Shown piece after piece: positions 44,495 through 53,591 of a stretch of DNA of 64,000 nucleotides (positions within the stretch are counted from its first letter, which is position 1; every line of letters begins with the position of its first letter). Position numbers and translations under genes: made by a program. The DNA is from Pseudomonas sp. MWU16-30317 (lineage in GTDB: Bacteria > Pseudomonadota > Gammaproteobacteria > Pseudomonadales > Pseudomonadaceae): positions 327,959 to 391,958 of the forward strand of contig NZ_JAIWJA010000006.1 in NCBI RefSeq assembly GCF_020515695.1, read 5' to 3'. The notes beneath the pieces were generated by a model, which was given only the letters and a program-made list of their open reading frames with translations, ran no database searches and was not told where the DNA came from.

Positions 44495-44502
44495 GGCCCC
44501 CA

Positions 44503-44892
44503 TCAGTACTCGATCGGTGCCGGCCTCAGGGTCAACCCATAGGGACCGGGCGCGATGGAATACTTGAGGATGTCGCCGGCGTGCAGATCGATCACGGTAG
44601 CCTTGGCCGGGGTGATGCCCGACGAGTCGCAGCCAGGCGTCTGGCCCGGCAAGCGCTTGAGGCGTATCGATACCTTGCCCGGTGGCAGGTTCAGCGAGGT
44701 GTCGTCTTCCTGAAACAGCCGCGTCACCAACTGGTCTGCGACGTAAACGCCGATCTCGCACGAGGTCGACACCTGAATGGTCTGTCGGGAAATGATCACG
44801 ATCCCATAGCCGTTCGGGCCATCGGCCAGCGCTACAGGGACCATCGAGGGAATAGCAAGGATGCCGAGCAGGGCGAGTACTGACCAGCGCAT
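44503..44892 (-). CDS. Exported protein of unknown function in the copper locus
   Basis: A 129-aa protein from ATG 44892 (AGGAG eight bases upstream). Residues 1-23 are a signal peptide (MRWSVLALLGILAIPSMVPVALA). The mature part has two Cys (CEIG near 43 and PGCDSSG near 86) and a strand-rich pattern. It sits between the copA promoter and copZ, so a copper-linked periplasmic role is plausible, but I do not recognise the family and no His/Met-rich copper motif is present. Confidence 0.7.
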   Translation of the reverse strand: MRWSVLALLGILAIPSMVPVALADGPNGYGIVIISRQTIQVSTSCEIGVYVADQLVTRLFQEDDTSLNLPPGKVSIRLKRLPGQTPGCDSSGITPAKATVIDLHAGDILKYSIAPGPYGLTLRPAPIEY

Positions 44893-45005
44893 GGCTGAAC
44901 TCCTGTTGTCACGAATACGGATACGAATAACAGTTGGACTGTCGCCCAACTTGCAGCTTGGCTGAGCGCGGTGACGATTTCCACCCCGGCCGCTATCTGG
45001 GAAAC

Positions 45006-45036
45006 TTGACCTTGACCCGACGGCAAGCTTCAAACT
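45006..45036 (+). promoter_or_regulatory. CueR-dependent promoter of copZ
   Basis: TTGACC (45006-45011), a 19-bp spacer (45012-45030) and CAAACT (45031-45036), with the partial dyad CCTTGACC...GGCAAGC. Its layout is the same as the copA promoter. It lies 30 bases before the copZ start. Confidence 0.8.
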
Positions 45037-45065
45037 GTCGCTGAATCTAACACGGAGGCTTCCCC

Positions 45066-45263
45066 ATGCAGCATTTCGACGTAAAAGGCATGACCTGCCA
45101 GCATTGTGTACGCGCGGTCACCCAGGCCGTGCAAGACCAGGACCCGGCCGCCACGGTCGAGGTCGACCTGAAGACCGGCCAGGTAAATGTGCAAAGCAGC
45201 CTGGCGCCGGACGTGATCATCGGCGTGATCGGCACTGAAGGTTACGCTGCCAAGGCGCTGTAG
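45066..45263 (+). CDS. copZ: Copper chaperone CopZ
   Basis: A 65-aa heavy-metal-associated domain protein with the Cu(I) motif MTCQHC at residues 9-14 and a C-terminal GYAAK turn. It buffers and delivers Cu(I) in the cytoplasm, probably to CopA. Preceded by GGAGG and a CueR-type promoter. Confidence 0.95.
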   Translation: MQHFDVKGMTCQHCVRAVTQAVQDQDPAATVEVDLKTGQVNVQSSLAPDVIIGVIGTEGYAAKAL

Positions 45264-45279
45264 TCGGCAGCATCGCTGC

Positions 45280-45302
45280 GGCCGGGCAGCGCCCCGGCCT
45301 TG
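45280..45302 (+). terminator. Probable hairpin terminator of copZ
   Basis: GGCCGGG (45280-45286) pairs with CCCGGCC (45293-45299) around a 6-base loop, 17 bases after the copZ stop. The following T-stretch is weak (TTGCTC), so termination may be partial. Confidence 0.5.
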
Positions 45303-45712
45303 CTCGGTGGCCTGCATTCAGCGTGCGGTGCTGACGGGGGTGTGTCGCAGCGCGTCAGGCGGCGTTATGAGGGTAAAGCTGCAGGGGGACAGTGTTTGTA
45401 AGCTTTCCGGCGTGGCGTTGTAGGTTTTTGCGCTGTGTTAACTGGGGAGGCGTTTCCTCTGGGGGATATATACCCCCGGTTTTACGAGGTCAGATGCCTG
45501 ACTCAGGCGAACACTGACCTGGACTGATTTGAACACTTTTGTACAAGGGGGTATTTACCCACCGCACTCCGGGATTTTCTGCCCGTACTGACGAATATTT
45601 CGCCTGCTTTATCCGTGCTTATAATGCGTGACACAGCCTGCTGAACAGTGTGGCGCGGTTGTCAGACAAGGGATTTGCAGGCTTCGAAGAATGTCGGGAC
45701 AGGGAGTGAACC
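45303..45712. other. Palindrome-rich 410-bp gap upstream of the ArsR-type gene
   Basis: No gene is recognisable. The gap holds GGGGG-ATATATA-CCCCC (45461-45477) and a related GGGGG-TATTTA-CCC (45547-45560). Between them is a nested dyad: AGGTCAG (45487-45493) / CTGACCT (45514-45520) enclosing CCTGA-C-TCAGG (45497-45507). These look like protein-binding sites or a structured leader for the downstream regulator gene. Confidence 0.55.
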
Positions 45713-46393
45713 ATGGAATATGCACCTTGCATCAGTCGCATCGCCACGTTGCTGGCCGACCCCAAGCGCAGTGCAATGTTATGGGCGCTCATCGATGGCG
45801 GCACGCGAGGCGCCGAGGAGCTAGCCAATCTGGTCGGGGTTACGCCGTCTTCGGCGAGTGCTCATCTTGCCCGGTTGTCCTCAGCCGGGTTGCTGAAGTT
45901 CGAAGCCCGCGGACGCAAACGATTTTTCAAGCTGGCGGCGCCAGAAGTCGGCGCGGCGGTCGAGGCGCTGGTCAGCGTTTCTCGGGTACGCGCAGGCCCT
46001 GTCAATCGGGAGCCCCTGCCACGCGCGCCTGCTGCCATGCGCCGGGCCTGTCGTTGTGGCGAACACCTGGGAGGAGAGCTGGCGGCCGAGGTCTATCAGC
46101 GAATGCTGGTCGCGCAGTGGTTGATGCCCCGCGGCGAGTACCTCGACATTACCCAGAAAGGCACTGTACATCTGGCAAGCATGGGCATCTATCCCGAGGC
46201 CTTCGCCACCCGTGACGGGCATGCGGTCTGTTCTGGCTGGGATGGTGAGCGGGCACATATAGGCGGCGTCCTTGGGACCAGCCTGATAAAGCTGTTCATG
46301 CAATCAGGCTGGGTGCGCGAGCACAAGGAGTCCAGGGCGCTGTTGGTCACCGAGGCAGGAATGCTGCGGATTCGCAGCATCGCCAGTCAGTGA
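45713..46393 (+). CDS. ArsR-family winged-helix regulator
   Basis: A 226-aa protein, long for ArsR. The N-terminal winged helix (MEYAPCISRIATLLADPKRS; ELANLVGVTPSSASAHLARL) is followed by a ~120-residue C-terminal extension with CRCGEHLGG. The usual alpha-3 metal motif ELCVCDL is absent, so the ligand is unknown. The start has GGGAG upstream. Convergent with the deaminase gene. Its place beside copper genes may be coincidental. Confidence 0.85.
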   Translation: MEYAPCISRIATLLADPKRSAMLWALIDGGTRGAEELANLVGVTPSSASAHLARLSSAGLLKFEARGRKRFFKLAAPEVGAAVEALVSVSRVRAGPVNREPLPRAPAAMRRACRCGEHLGGELAAEVYQRMLVAQWLMPRGEYLDITQKGTVHLASMGIYPEAFATRDGHAVCSGWDGERAHIGGVLGTSLIKLFMQSGWVREHKESRALLVTEAGMLRIRSIASQ

Positions 46394-46400
46394 GAACTCA

Positions 46401-47354
46401 TCAAGGCTTGATCAGGCGAGCATCGAGGCTGTTCTGCGCCAGGCGCTTGGCTTGATCCTGAGTCATGCCCAGATGGGTATGCAGGGCGTGGAAGTTCTCC
46501 GTCACGTAGCCGCCAAAGTAAGCAGGGTCGTCGGAGTTGACCGTGACCTTCACGCCACGCTCGAGCATGTCGAGAATATTGTGCTGGGCCATGTCGTCGA
46601 ACACGCATAGTTTGGTATTGGACAGCGGGCACACGGTCAGCGGGATCTGCTCGTCGATGATTCGCTGCATCAGACGCTCGTCCTCGATGGCACGCACGCC
46701 GTGGTCGATGCGCTGGATCTTGAGCAGATCCAAGGCTTCCCAGATGTACTCGGGCGGGCCTTCTTCACCGGCATGGGCGACCGTCAAAAAGCCTTCGCTG
46801 CGGGCGCGATCGAATACGCGCTGGAATTTGCTCGGCGGATGACCCTGCTCGGAGCTGTCCAGGCCGACGGCGACGAAGGCATCGCGGAAGGGCAGCGCCT
46901 GGTCGAGGGTCTTCTGGGCTTCTTCTTCGCTGAGGTGGCGCAGGAAGCTGAGGATCAGGCCGCTGCCGATACCCAGTTGCTTTTTGCCATCCTCGAGTGC
47001 CCGGCTGATGCCGGTGAGCACCACTTCAAAGGGGATACCGCGATCGGTGTGGGTTTGCGGGTCGAAGAACGGCTCGGTATGGATGACGTTCTGTGCCTTG
47101 CAGCGTTGCAGGTAGGCCCAGGTCAGGTCGTAGAAGTCCTGCTCGGTGCGCAGTACATCAGCGCCCTGATAGTAGAGGTCGAGAAATTCCTGCAGGTTGT
47201 TGAACGCGTAGGCGCTGCGCAGTGTTTCGACGTCCTGCCAGGGCAAGGCGATCTTGTTGCGCTCGGCCAGGGCAAACAGCAACTCCGGCTCGAGGGAGCC
47301 TTCGAGGTGCATATGGAGTTCGGCCTTGGGTAACGCGTTGAGCCAGTCGTACAT
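46401..47354 (-). CDS. Adenosine deaminase-family enzyme, probable adenine deaminase
   Basis: A 317-aa amidohydrolase with metal ligands HMH at residues 14-16, the later His in VAHAGEEGP, the IDHGVRA His and the terminal Asp pair in NSDDPAYFGG. The P. aeruginosa orthologue PA0148, in the same neighbourhood, has been reported to deaminate adenine rather than adenosine; the annotation here follows that by analogy. It would feed adenine to hypoxanthine within a purine-salvage region. Confidence 0.88.
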   Translation of the reverse strand: MYDWLNALPKAELHMHLEGSLEPELLFALAERNKIALPWQDVETLRSAYAFNNLQEFLDLYYQGADVLRTEQDFYDLTWAYLQRCKAQNVIHTEPFFDPQTHTDRGIPFEVVLTGISRALEDGKKQLGIGSGLILSFLRHLSEEEAQKTLDQALPFRDAFVAVGLDSSEQGHPPSKFQRVFDRARSEGFLTVAHAGEEGPPEYIWEALDLLKIQRIDHGVRAIEDERLMQRIIDEQIPLTVCPLSNTKLCVFDDMAQHNILDMLERGVKVTVNSDDPAYFGGYVTENFHALHTHLGMTQDQAKRLAQNSLDARLIKP

Positions 47355-47467
47355 GGTGTTTTCTCATCAGGTGCAGAGGCGAGGATTCTACAGGGCTGAG
47401 GGCCGGTGGTCGAAAAAGCCTGACTTGCGGTTCAGGTTTTTGCTTGGGTATGGCGCCCGGCGAGGTG

Positions 47468-48427
47468 CTATTTGAGCTCCCGGCGATAAGCATAGGTGTC
47501 GGCGAAGCGCGACAGCAGGAAATCCGCACAGGTGGTCACCGGGTATTTGGCTGGATGCTCGGCATCCTGACAGCCCGGCAGGCATTCGATCAGGGTATCG
47601 GGGTGGGGCTCGGCGAAAAACGGCATCGAGTAACGGTCGACCCCCAACGGGCTGAGCACTCGATGCGGTGTGGACAGGTAACGGTCATTGCTCCAGCGGG
47701 CCATCATGTCGCCAAGGTTGACCACGAAGGTACCTTCGATGGGCGGCGCGTCGATCCAGCGGCCATTCACATCACGTACCTGCAGGCCGCCCGCATTGTC
47801 CTGGTACAGCAGAGTGACGCAGCCGTAATCGGTATGAGCGCCGGCACCTTGCTGGTCGGCAGAGGTAGCCGTCTGGCGCGGCGGATAGTGGATGAAGCGC
47901 AGCACACTTACCGGCTGCTCGAAGCGCTTGTCGAAAAAGTCTCGGGGCACCTCCAGCGCCAGGGTCATGGCGCGCAACAGTGTCTGCGCCAGGGCTTGCA
48001 TGTCCAGGTAATGGGATTCCATCAGCTCGGCCCACCCGGGGATGTCCGGATGGCGATTGGGACCACGCAGAGGCTTGCCCGCCAGGACCTCGGGGTGATC
48101 GACGGGCAGATGCAGGCCCATGTCGAACGTTTCCTTGAGGTCGCTGGGCAGGTTGGGATCCAGTTGTTCGGTAGCGACGGCGCCGTAGCCACGGTGATGG
48201 CGGCTGGCAGTGATGTCGATCTGCAGTTTGTCGCTGCTCGGGAGGGCGAAAAAGGCACGGGCTTGTTGCTGTACGGCATCGATACGCGCCGCGCTGATGG
48301 GGTGGCCCTTGATATAGAAGAACCCCCATTCGCAGCACGCCTGGTCGATGGCCTGGGCGACTTGCTCCCATCCTTGTTGCTCGGGAAGGTAGAGGGGGCT
48401 GATGTCGATGATGGGAAGTTGTTGCAT
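47468..48427 (-). CDS. 2-oxoglutarate/Fe(II) oxygenase, isopenicillin-N-synthase type
   Basis: A 319-aa protein. The iron triad is HTD (HTDYGCVTLL) and a distal His in STPHRVLSP, with the 2-oxoglutarate Arg in RYSMPFF. The N-terminal DIOX_N domain begins PIIDISPLY. A conserved neighbour of the adenine deaminase and BMP-binding protein in pseudomonads; its substrate is unknown, and context suggests a purine-related compound. ATG 48427 is chosen because an upstream start lies in the palindrome after the BMP gene. Confidence 0.85.
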   Translation of the reverse strand: MQQLPIIDISPLYLPEQQGWEQVAQAIDQACCEWGFFYIKGHPISAARIDAVQQQARAFFALPSSDKLQIDITASRHHRGYGAVATEQLDPNLPSDLKETFDMGLHLPVDHPEVLAGKPLRGPNRHPDIPGWAELMESHYLDMQALAQTLLRAMTLALEVPRDFFDKRFEQPVSVLRFIHYPPRQTATSADQQGAGAHTDYGCVTLLYQDNAGGLQVRDVNGRWIDAPPIEGTFVVNLGDMMARWSNDRYLSTPHRVLSPLGVDRYSMPFFAEPHPDTLIECLPGCQDAEHPAKYPVTTCADFLLSRFADTYAYRRELK

Positions 48428-48464
48428 GGCTGTCTCCGCAACTTGGGGGCATAGCCGGGCAGTG

Positions 48465-48490
48465 TAGCGAGGGGCCAATCCCCCTCGCTA
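48465..48490 (-). terminator. 10-bp perfect hairpin after the BMP gene
   Basis: TAGCGAGGGG (48465-48474) and CCCCTCGCTA (48481-48490) form a perfect stem with a 6-base loop. It lies 11 bases after the BMP-protein stop and before the dioxygenase start. No T-run follows, so it may be a partial terminator that makes binding protein more abundant than the enzyme downstream. Confidence 0.5.
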
Positions 48491-48501
48491 TCGCGTAATT
48501 G

Positions 48502-49599
48502 TTACTTCGGCATCTGCGCCGTCATGCCTTCGATGTAGTAGTTCATCGAGGCCAGCTCGGCATTGCTGGCAGTCGCGCCGGCAGCGATCTTGACTGCGCC
48601 GCTCTGGTCCTTGATCGGGCCGGTGAACGGATGGAACTCACCGCTCTTGATGCTGGCGATGATCTGCTCGGCTTCGGCTTTTACCGGTGCTGGCACGATG
48701 TCGCTGATCGGCAATTGCACCGTGCCTTCTTTCAGGCCGCCCCAGTAGTCCTGAGGCTTCCAGGTGTGGTCGATGACCGCCTGGGTCGCCTGGATGTAGT
48801 GCGGGCCCCAGTTGTTGACGATCGACGTCAGTACCGCTTTGGGCCCGAAGTGAGCCATGTCGGACGCGTAACCGACGGCGTAGACGCCGCGACGTTCGGC
48901 CGTCTGGATAGGCGCCGGGCTATCGGTGTGCTGGAAGATCACGTCGGCGCCCTGGTCGATCAGGGCGTTGGTGGCGTCGGCCTCTTTGCCTGGATCGAAC
49001 CAGGAGTTGACCCATACCACTTTCATTTCAGTACCGGGGTTGTACTTGTTCAGCGCCAACTGGATGGCGTTGATATCGCGGATCACTTCCGGGATCGGGA
49101 AGGAGGCCACGTAGCCGACCTTTTTGGTCTTGGTCATTTTCGCCGCCAGGAACCCGCCCACGTAGCGCCCTTCATAGGTGCGCGCCAGGTAGGTGCCCAT
49201 GTTCTTGTCCTGCTTGTAACCCGTGGCGTGCTCGAAGATCACCTTGGGGAACTGCTTGGCGACTTTGAGCGTCGGGTTCATGTAGCCGAACGAGGTAGTG
49301 AAGATCAGATCGTAATTTTCCTTGGCCATGTTGCGGATCACCCGCTCGGCATCGGCACCTTCCGCGACGTTCTCCACGTAGCTGGTCTTGACCTTGTCGC
49401 CCAGCTGCTCTTGCAACGCCTGGCGGCCAACTTCGTGCTGGTAGGTCCAACCGTGGTCACCGATGGGGCCGATATAGACGAAGCCCACTTTCAGCGGGTC
49501 AGCGGCGCTGCTCATCAGGCTGGTGCCAAGGCCGATCACAGCCGTCATGGCGCACAACAGCTTTTTCAGGGAATAGCGTTTTTGCGTGGAAGACTGCAT
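48502..49599 (-). CDS. BMP-family substrate-binding lipoprotein-like protein
   Basis: A 365-aa periplasmic protein with a signal peptide (about 1-30, LLCAMTAVIGLGTSLMSSAA) and a BMP/PnrA fold: VGFVYIGPIGDHGWTYQHE, IFTTSFGYMNPT, ADVIFQHTDSPA. BMP proteins bind purine nucleosides or bases and partner with the type of ABC importer encoded at 52655-56246. The start at 49599 has GGAG about 10 bases upstream; a Met five codons earlier is possible. Confidence 0.88.
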   Translation of the reverse strand: MQSSTQKRYSLKKLLCAMTAVIGLGTSLMSSAADPLKVGFVYIGPIGDHGWTYQHEVGRQALQEQLGDKVKTSYVENVAEGADAERVIRNMAKENYDLIFTTSFGYMNPTLKVAKQFPKVIFEHATGYKQDKNMGTYLARTYEGRYVGGFLAAKMTKTKKVGYVASFPIPEVIRDINAIQLALNKYNPGTEMKVVWVNSWFDPGKEADATNALIDQGADVIFQHTDSPAPIQTAERRGVYAVGYASDMAHFGPKAVLTSIVNNWGPHYIQATQAVIDHTWKPQDYWGGLKEGTVQLPISDIVPAPVKAEAEQIIASIKSGEFHPFTGPIKDQSGAVKIAAGATASNAELASMNYYIEGMTAQMPK

Positions 49600-49927
49600 G
49601 CAGAGAAGCTCCATATGATCTTGTAGGCGTTGCGGGAAATGTGGCCCGCTGAGCAATGCAAAAAGCTGACCAAGAGGACAATTAATAGCCGGGGTGCCGA
49701 CTTTCAGGAGAATGGGTGTGGGCACCCCGGCGCAGCGCGGTGCGTCTCGGTGCAGCAGCCGGGGCTGGCGCCGCTAACTGGTGCAGGGCTGGCCATGCGG
49801 CGACGAACCCAGGTTCGATCTGACACCTTTTGAAACCTTTACCCGGCCCATGCACTCTCAACGCCGGGAGCGAACACTGCTCTACCATTCAGTCGTGGCT
49901 GCAGGCCGCACCGCTCAAGGACGCTTC

Positions 49928-51037
49928 ATGAACGCCATTCTGGTTCAGCTCAAACAGGAAAAATTCCTCCTCCTGGCGGTGATCGCCGCCTGTATCGCCT
50001 ATCCGCTGGAGCACACGATGCTCGCGCACGGGCACGGCGTGGCATTGGCCGCCGGCCTGGCGCTGATCGCGGCAATCATCTGTGCCTCGCTCAGGGTGGC
50101 GCACCATGCCGAGTTGCTGGCGCAGAAGGTCGGCGATCCCTACGGCACCATGATCCTGACCCTGGCGGCAGTGCTGGTGGAGGTGGTGATTCTGGGGATC
50201 ATGATGAGCAACGAGCCTTCGCCAACGCTGGTGCGGGACACCATCTATAGCGCGGTGATGCTCGATATCAACGGCATCCTCGGCCTGGCTGCGTTGATGG
50301 GCGGCCTCAAGCACGGCGAGCAGCAGTACAACGATGACTCGGCGCGCAGCTACAGCGTGATGATCCTGACCGCCATGGGCGTGTCGATGGTGGTGCCCGA
50401 GTTCATCCCCGAGCCGGACTGGAAGCTCTATTCGGGCTTCACCATCGGCGCGATGCTGCTGTTGTACGGTTTGTTTCTGCGCATGCAGGTCGGCCCGCAC
50501 AGTTACTTCTTCAGCTACAGCTACCCGGAGAAGAAACGTCGTCGGCCTACCCCGCAAGACCTCGCCGAGGAGGATCCGCCCACTAGCCTGGGCCTGTCCA
50601 TCGGCTTGCTGGTGTTTGGTGTCGTCGTGATCGGCGCCTTGGCCGAAGTGATGTCCAAGGCCATGGACCTGGGTCTGGAGGGCAGTGGTGCGCCGCCGGT
50701 AGTAACGGCGATTCTGGTGGCAGCGATCTCGGCGGCGCCCGAGATTCTCACGGCGTTGCGGGCTGCCTTGGCCAACCGCATGCAGTCGGTGGTCAATATC
50801 GCCTTGGGGGCGTCACTGTCGACTGTGATCCTCACTGTTCCGGTCATGGAAGGGCTGGCGCTCTACAGTGGCCAGGCGTTCCAGATGGCGATGACCCCGG
50901 TGCAGACGGTGATGATTTTCATCACGCTGCTGGTGTCCGCCATCAACCTCAACGACGGCGAAACCAACGCCATCGAAGGCATGACTCACTTTGTGCTGTT
51001 CGCGACGTTCATCATGCTGTCGCTGTTGGGGTTGTAG
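49928..51037 (+). CDS. Calcium/proton antiporter, ChaA-like
   Basis: A 369-aa inner-membrane protein with about 11 helices arranged as two halves. Each half has a CaCA-type acidic motif, LVEVVILGIMM in the first and ISAAPEILTALRAALANRMQ in the second. A short charged cytosolic loop (EKKRRRPTPQDLAEEDPP) separates them. It exports Ca2+ or Na+ for H+. It is the only plus-strand gene in this minus-strand purine block. A REP hairpin follows. Confidence 0.9.
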   Translation: MNAILVQLKQEKFLLLAVIAACIAYPLEHTMLAHGHGVALAAGLALIAAIICASLRVAHHAELLAQKVGDPYGTMILTLAAVLVEVVILGIMMSNEPSPTLVRDTIYSAVMLDINGILGLAALMGGLKHGEQQYNDDSARSYSVMILTAMGVSMVVPEFIPEPDWKLYSGFTIGAMLLLYGLFLRMQVGPHSYFFSYSYPEKKRRRPTPQDLAEEDPPTSLGLSIGLLVFGVVVIGALAEVMSKAMDLGLEGSGAPPVVTAILVAAISAAPEILTALRAALANRMQSVVNIALGASLSTVILTVPVMEGLALYSGQAFQMAMTPVQTVMIFITLLVSAINLNDGETNAIEGMTHFVLFATFIMLSLLGL

Positions 51038-51069
51038 CGGCCGAGCGCCAACTGGGATCTTTGTGTTGT

Positions 51070-51130
51070 GCTTGCTGGCGCCTTCGCCAGCAAGCTGTGC
51101 TCCCACAGATGCAGGCTTGCCCGCGAAGAG
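51070..51130. repeat. REP hairpin after the antiporter gene
   Basis: GCTTGCTGGCG (51070-51080) and CGCCAGCAAGC (51085-51095) form a perfect 11-bp stem with a 4-base loop, followed by TGTGCTCCCACAG and TTGCCCGCGAAG. It has the typical fluorescent-pseudomonad REP sequence and sits between two convergent genes. Confidence 0.8.
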
Positions 51131-51152
51131 CCCGGCGCAGTCAATACACAGA

Positions 51153-52505
51153 TCAGCCCACCAACTCCCGCGCGGCCTCGCGGTGATGGGCGATCAGCTG
51201 CGCGATATCCAGCCCAGGCACCTGCCCGCCGATGACTCGCCACTGCCCGCCGACCATCACTCGATCCGCACGATCGGCGCCGCACAGCAACAGCGCGCTC
51301 AACGGATCATGGCTGCCGGAAAAACGCAGTTCGTCGAGCTTGAACAGCGCCAGATCGGCCTGTTTGCCCGGCGCCAGTTCGCCGATTTCCGTGCGCCCGA
51401 GCAGCTGCGCCGAGCCTCGCGTCGCCCAGCCCAGCACGCGTTCCGGAGTAATGGCCGCCGCGCCGTAACGCAGGCGCTGCAGATACAAGGCCTGGCGCGC
51501 TTCAAGAATCATGTTCGAGGCATCGTTGGACGCCGAGCCATCCACGCCCAGCCCAAGCGGTGCGCCGGCATCGGTCAGGTCCAGCGTCGGGCAGATCCCC
51601 GACGCCAGGCGCATATTCGAACTCGGGCAGTGACACACACCTGTGCCTGCTGCGCCCAGCCGGGCAATTTCATCCGCGTTGAAGTGAATGCCATGGGCCA
51701 GCCAGGTGCGTGGCCCTAGCCAGCCGACGCTGTCCAGATAATCAACGGTGCGCAGCCCGAAGCGTTGCAAGCAGAAGTCCTCTTCGTCGAGGGTCTCGGC
51801 CAGATGGGTGTGCAGGCGCACGTCCAGGCGTTCGGCCATCTCGGCGCTCGCACGCATGATCTCGGTGGTCACCGAAAACGGCGAGCAGGGCGCCAGGGCG
51901 ATCTGGATCTGCGCCCCGTCGCCACGTTCATGGTAGCGCTCGATCAAGCGCTGGCTGTCGGCCAGAATCACTTCACCTTGCTGCACGGTCTGCTGCGGTG
52001 GCAGGCCGCCATCCGCCTCGCCCAGGCTCATGGAGCCACGTGTAAGCATGGCGCGCATGCCCAGTTCGCGCACCACACCGACCTGCACGTCGATGGCGTC
52101 TTCCAGGCCTTCGGGGAACAGGTAATGATGATCGGCTGCGGTGGTGCAGCCGGACAGCAGCAATTCGGTGAGCGCGACCTTGCTGGCGAGTGCGAGTTTT
52201 TCCGGGGTCAGGCGCGCCCACACGGGGTAGAGCGTCTTGAGCCAAGGGAACAACGGTTGATTGACCACCGGTGCCCAGGCGCGCGTCAGGGTTTGATAGA
52301 AGTGATGGTGAGTGTTGATCAGGCCCGGCAGCACTACATGCTCGCGGGCATCGAACACTTCATTGCAAGGGCGCGCGGGCTGTGCACCTGCGGCCAGGAC
52401 TTGATCGATGATGCCGTTTTCCAGCACCAGGCCACCACGGGCGTCGAGGCCGTTGGCAGTGAAGATCGCGAGAGGGTTTTTTAACCAGATACGGGGCGCG
52501 GGCAT
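51153..52505 (-). CDS. 8-oxoguanine deaminase
   Basis: A 450-aa amidohydrolase. Metal motif HHHF (66-69) in LPGLINTHHHFYQ, then RLHTHLAET, LAHGIHF and GVDGSASND, the cyclic-amidine deaminase set. Orthologue of PA0142, characterised as 8-oxoguanine deaminase (8-oxoguanine to urate). It removes an oxidised base before it can re-enter nucleotide pools. Last gene of the importer operon, 149 bases after the second permease. Confidence 0.88.
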   Translation of the reverse strand: MPAPRIWLKNPLAIFTANGLDARGGLVLENGIIDQVLAAGAQPARPCNEVFDAREHVVLPGLINTHHHFYQTLTRAWAPVVNQPLFPWLKTLYPVWARLTPEKLALASKVALTELLLSGCTTAADHHYLFPEGLEDAIDVQVGVVRELGMRAMLTRGSMSLGEADGGLPPQQTVQQGEVILADSQRLIERYHERGDGAQIQIALAPCSPFSVTTEIMRASAEMAERLDVRLHTHLAETLDEEDFCLQRFGLRTVDYLDSVGWLGPRTWLAHGIHFNADEIARLGAAGTGVCHCPSSNMRLASGICPTLDLTDAGAPLGLGVDGSASNDASNMILEARQALYLQRLRYGAAAITPERVLGWATRGSAQLLGRTEIGELAPGKQADLALFKLDELRFSGSHDPLSALLLCGADRADRVMVGGQWRVIGGQVPGLDIAQLIAHHREAARELVG

Positions 52506-52654
52506 GAGCCGACTCCTCTGAAAAGTGTGTTCAGGTAAGCCAGCTCAGTTTTGCCCTGTCTGCTGATCCAGGTGGTGCGGATTATAACGGTGCAATTGCT
52601 TATCTGTCCGCAAGCCGTTGCGGCCCCTTGGCGGGCGGCCGCACCCACCCTAAT

Positions 52655-53581
52655 TCAATGCCCAGGCTGCCACGGTTGCCCCAGCGATACTGGCGCGTAC
52701 AACCGCGTGCGAATCGCATCACGGGAAAGCAACACCAGCACCACGATGGTCGCCACATAGGGCAGCATCGCCAGCAGGTTGGACGGAATCGCCAACCCCA
52801 GGCCTTGCGCCACCAGATACAGGATGCTGGCGAAGCCGAACAGATAAGCTCCCAGCAGCAATCGCCAGACCCGCCAGCTGGCGAACACTACCAGTGCCAG
52901 GGCGATCCAGCCGCGGCCGGCGCTCATGTTCTCGGCCCACATCGGCGTATAGGCCAGCGACAGATAGGCGCCTGCCAGGCCGGCCATGGCGCCACCGAAC
53001 AGCACCGCCAGCGTGCGCACCCGCAGCACCGGAAGGCCCATGGCGCTGGCGGCATCGGGATTCTCGCCCACCGCCTGGACGATCAGCCCGACGCGGCTTT
53101 TGAGGATCACCCAGGCAATCACCGCGAACAGCACGAACGACAGGTACACCAGGGCATCCTGAGCGAACAGCGCGCGCCCCAGCAACGGCAGGCCGCTGAG
53201 CAGCGGGATCGCCAGCGGCTCGAAGCCCGCCAGCGGTTTGCCCACCCAGGCTGCGCCGACGAAGGTCGATAACCCGACGCCAAAAATGGTCAGGGCGAGG
53301 CCGGTAGCCACCTGGTTGGCGTTGAAGCTCAGCGCCACCAGTGCAAACAGCGACGACAGCAACATGCCTGCCGCCATCGCCAGCAGTACGCCGAGCCACA
53401 AGCTGCCGGTGCTAGCGGCAACGATAAAGCCCACTACCGCGCCGAACAGCATCATGCCCTCCTGGCCCAGGTTGAGCACGCCGCTCTTTTCGCACACCAG
53501 TTCCCCCAGCGCCACCAGCAGCAGCGGCGTACCGCAGCGCACGGTGGCAAACAGAATGTTGCTGATCAGTTCCATATCCAT
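52655..53581 (-). CDS. Nucleoside-type ABC transporter permease 2
   Basis: A 308-aa inner-membrane protein with about nine helices and the branched-chain/BMP-type permease signature (GELVCEKSGVLNLGQEGMML). It is similar to NupQ-type subunits of purine-nucleoside importers. ATG 53581 has GAGGA seven bases upstream; a second ATG two codons later is possible. Pairs with permease 1 in the next gene. Confidence 0.9.
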   Translation of the reverse strand: MDMELISNILFATVRCGTPLLLVALGELVCEKSGVLNLGQEGMMLFGAVVGFIVAASTGSLWLGVLLAMAAGMLLSSLFALVALSFNANQVATGLALTIFGVGLSTFVGAAWVGKPLAGFEPLAIPLLSGLPLLGRALFAQDALVYLSFVLFAVIAWVILKSRVGLIVQAVGENPDAASAMGLPVLRVRTLAVLFGGAMAGLAGAYLSLAYTPMWAENMSAGRGWIALALVVFASWRVWRLLLGAYLFGFASILYLVAQGLGLAIPSNLLAMLPYVATIVVLVLLSRDAIRTRLYAPVSLGQPWQPGH

Positions 53582-53591
53582 GTCGATTTCC

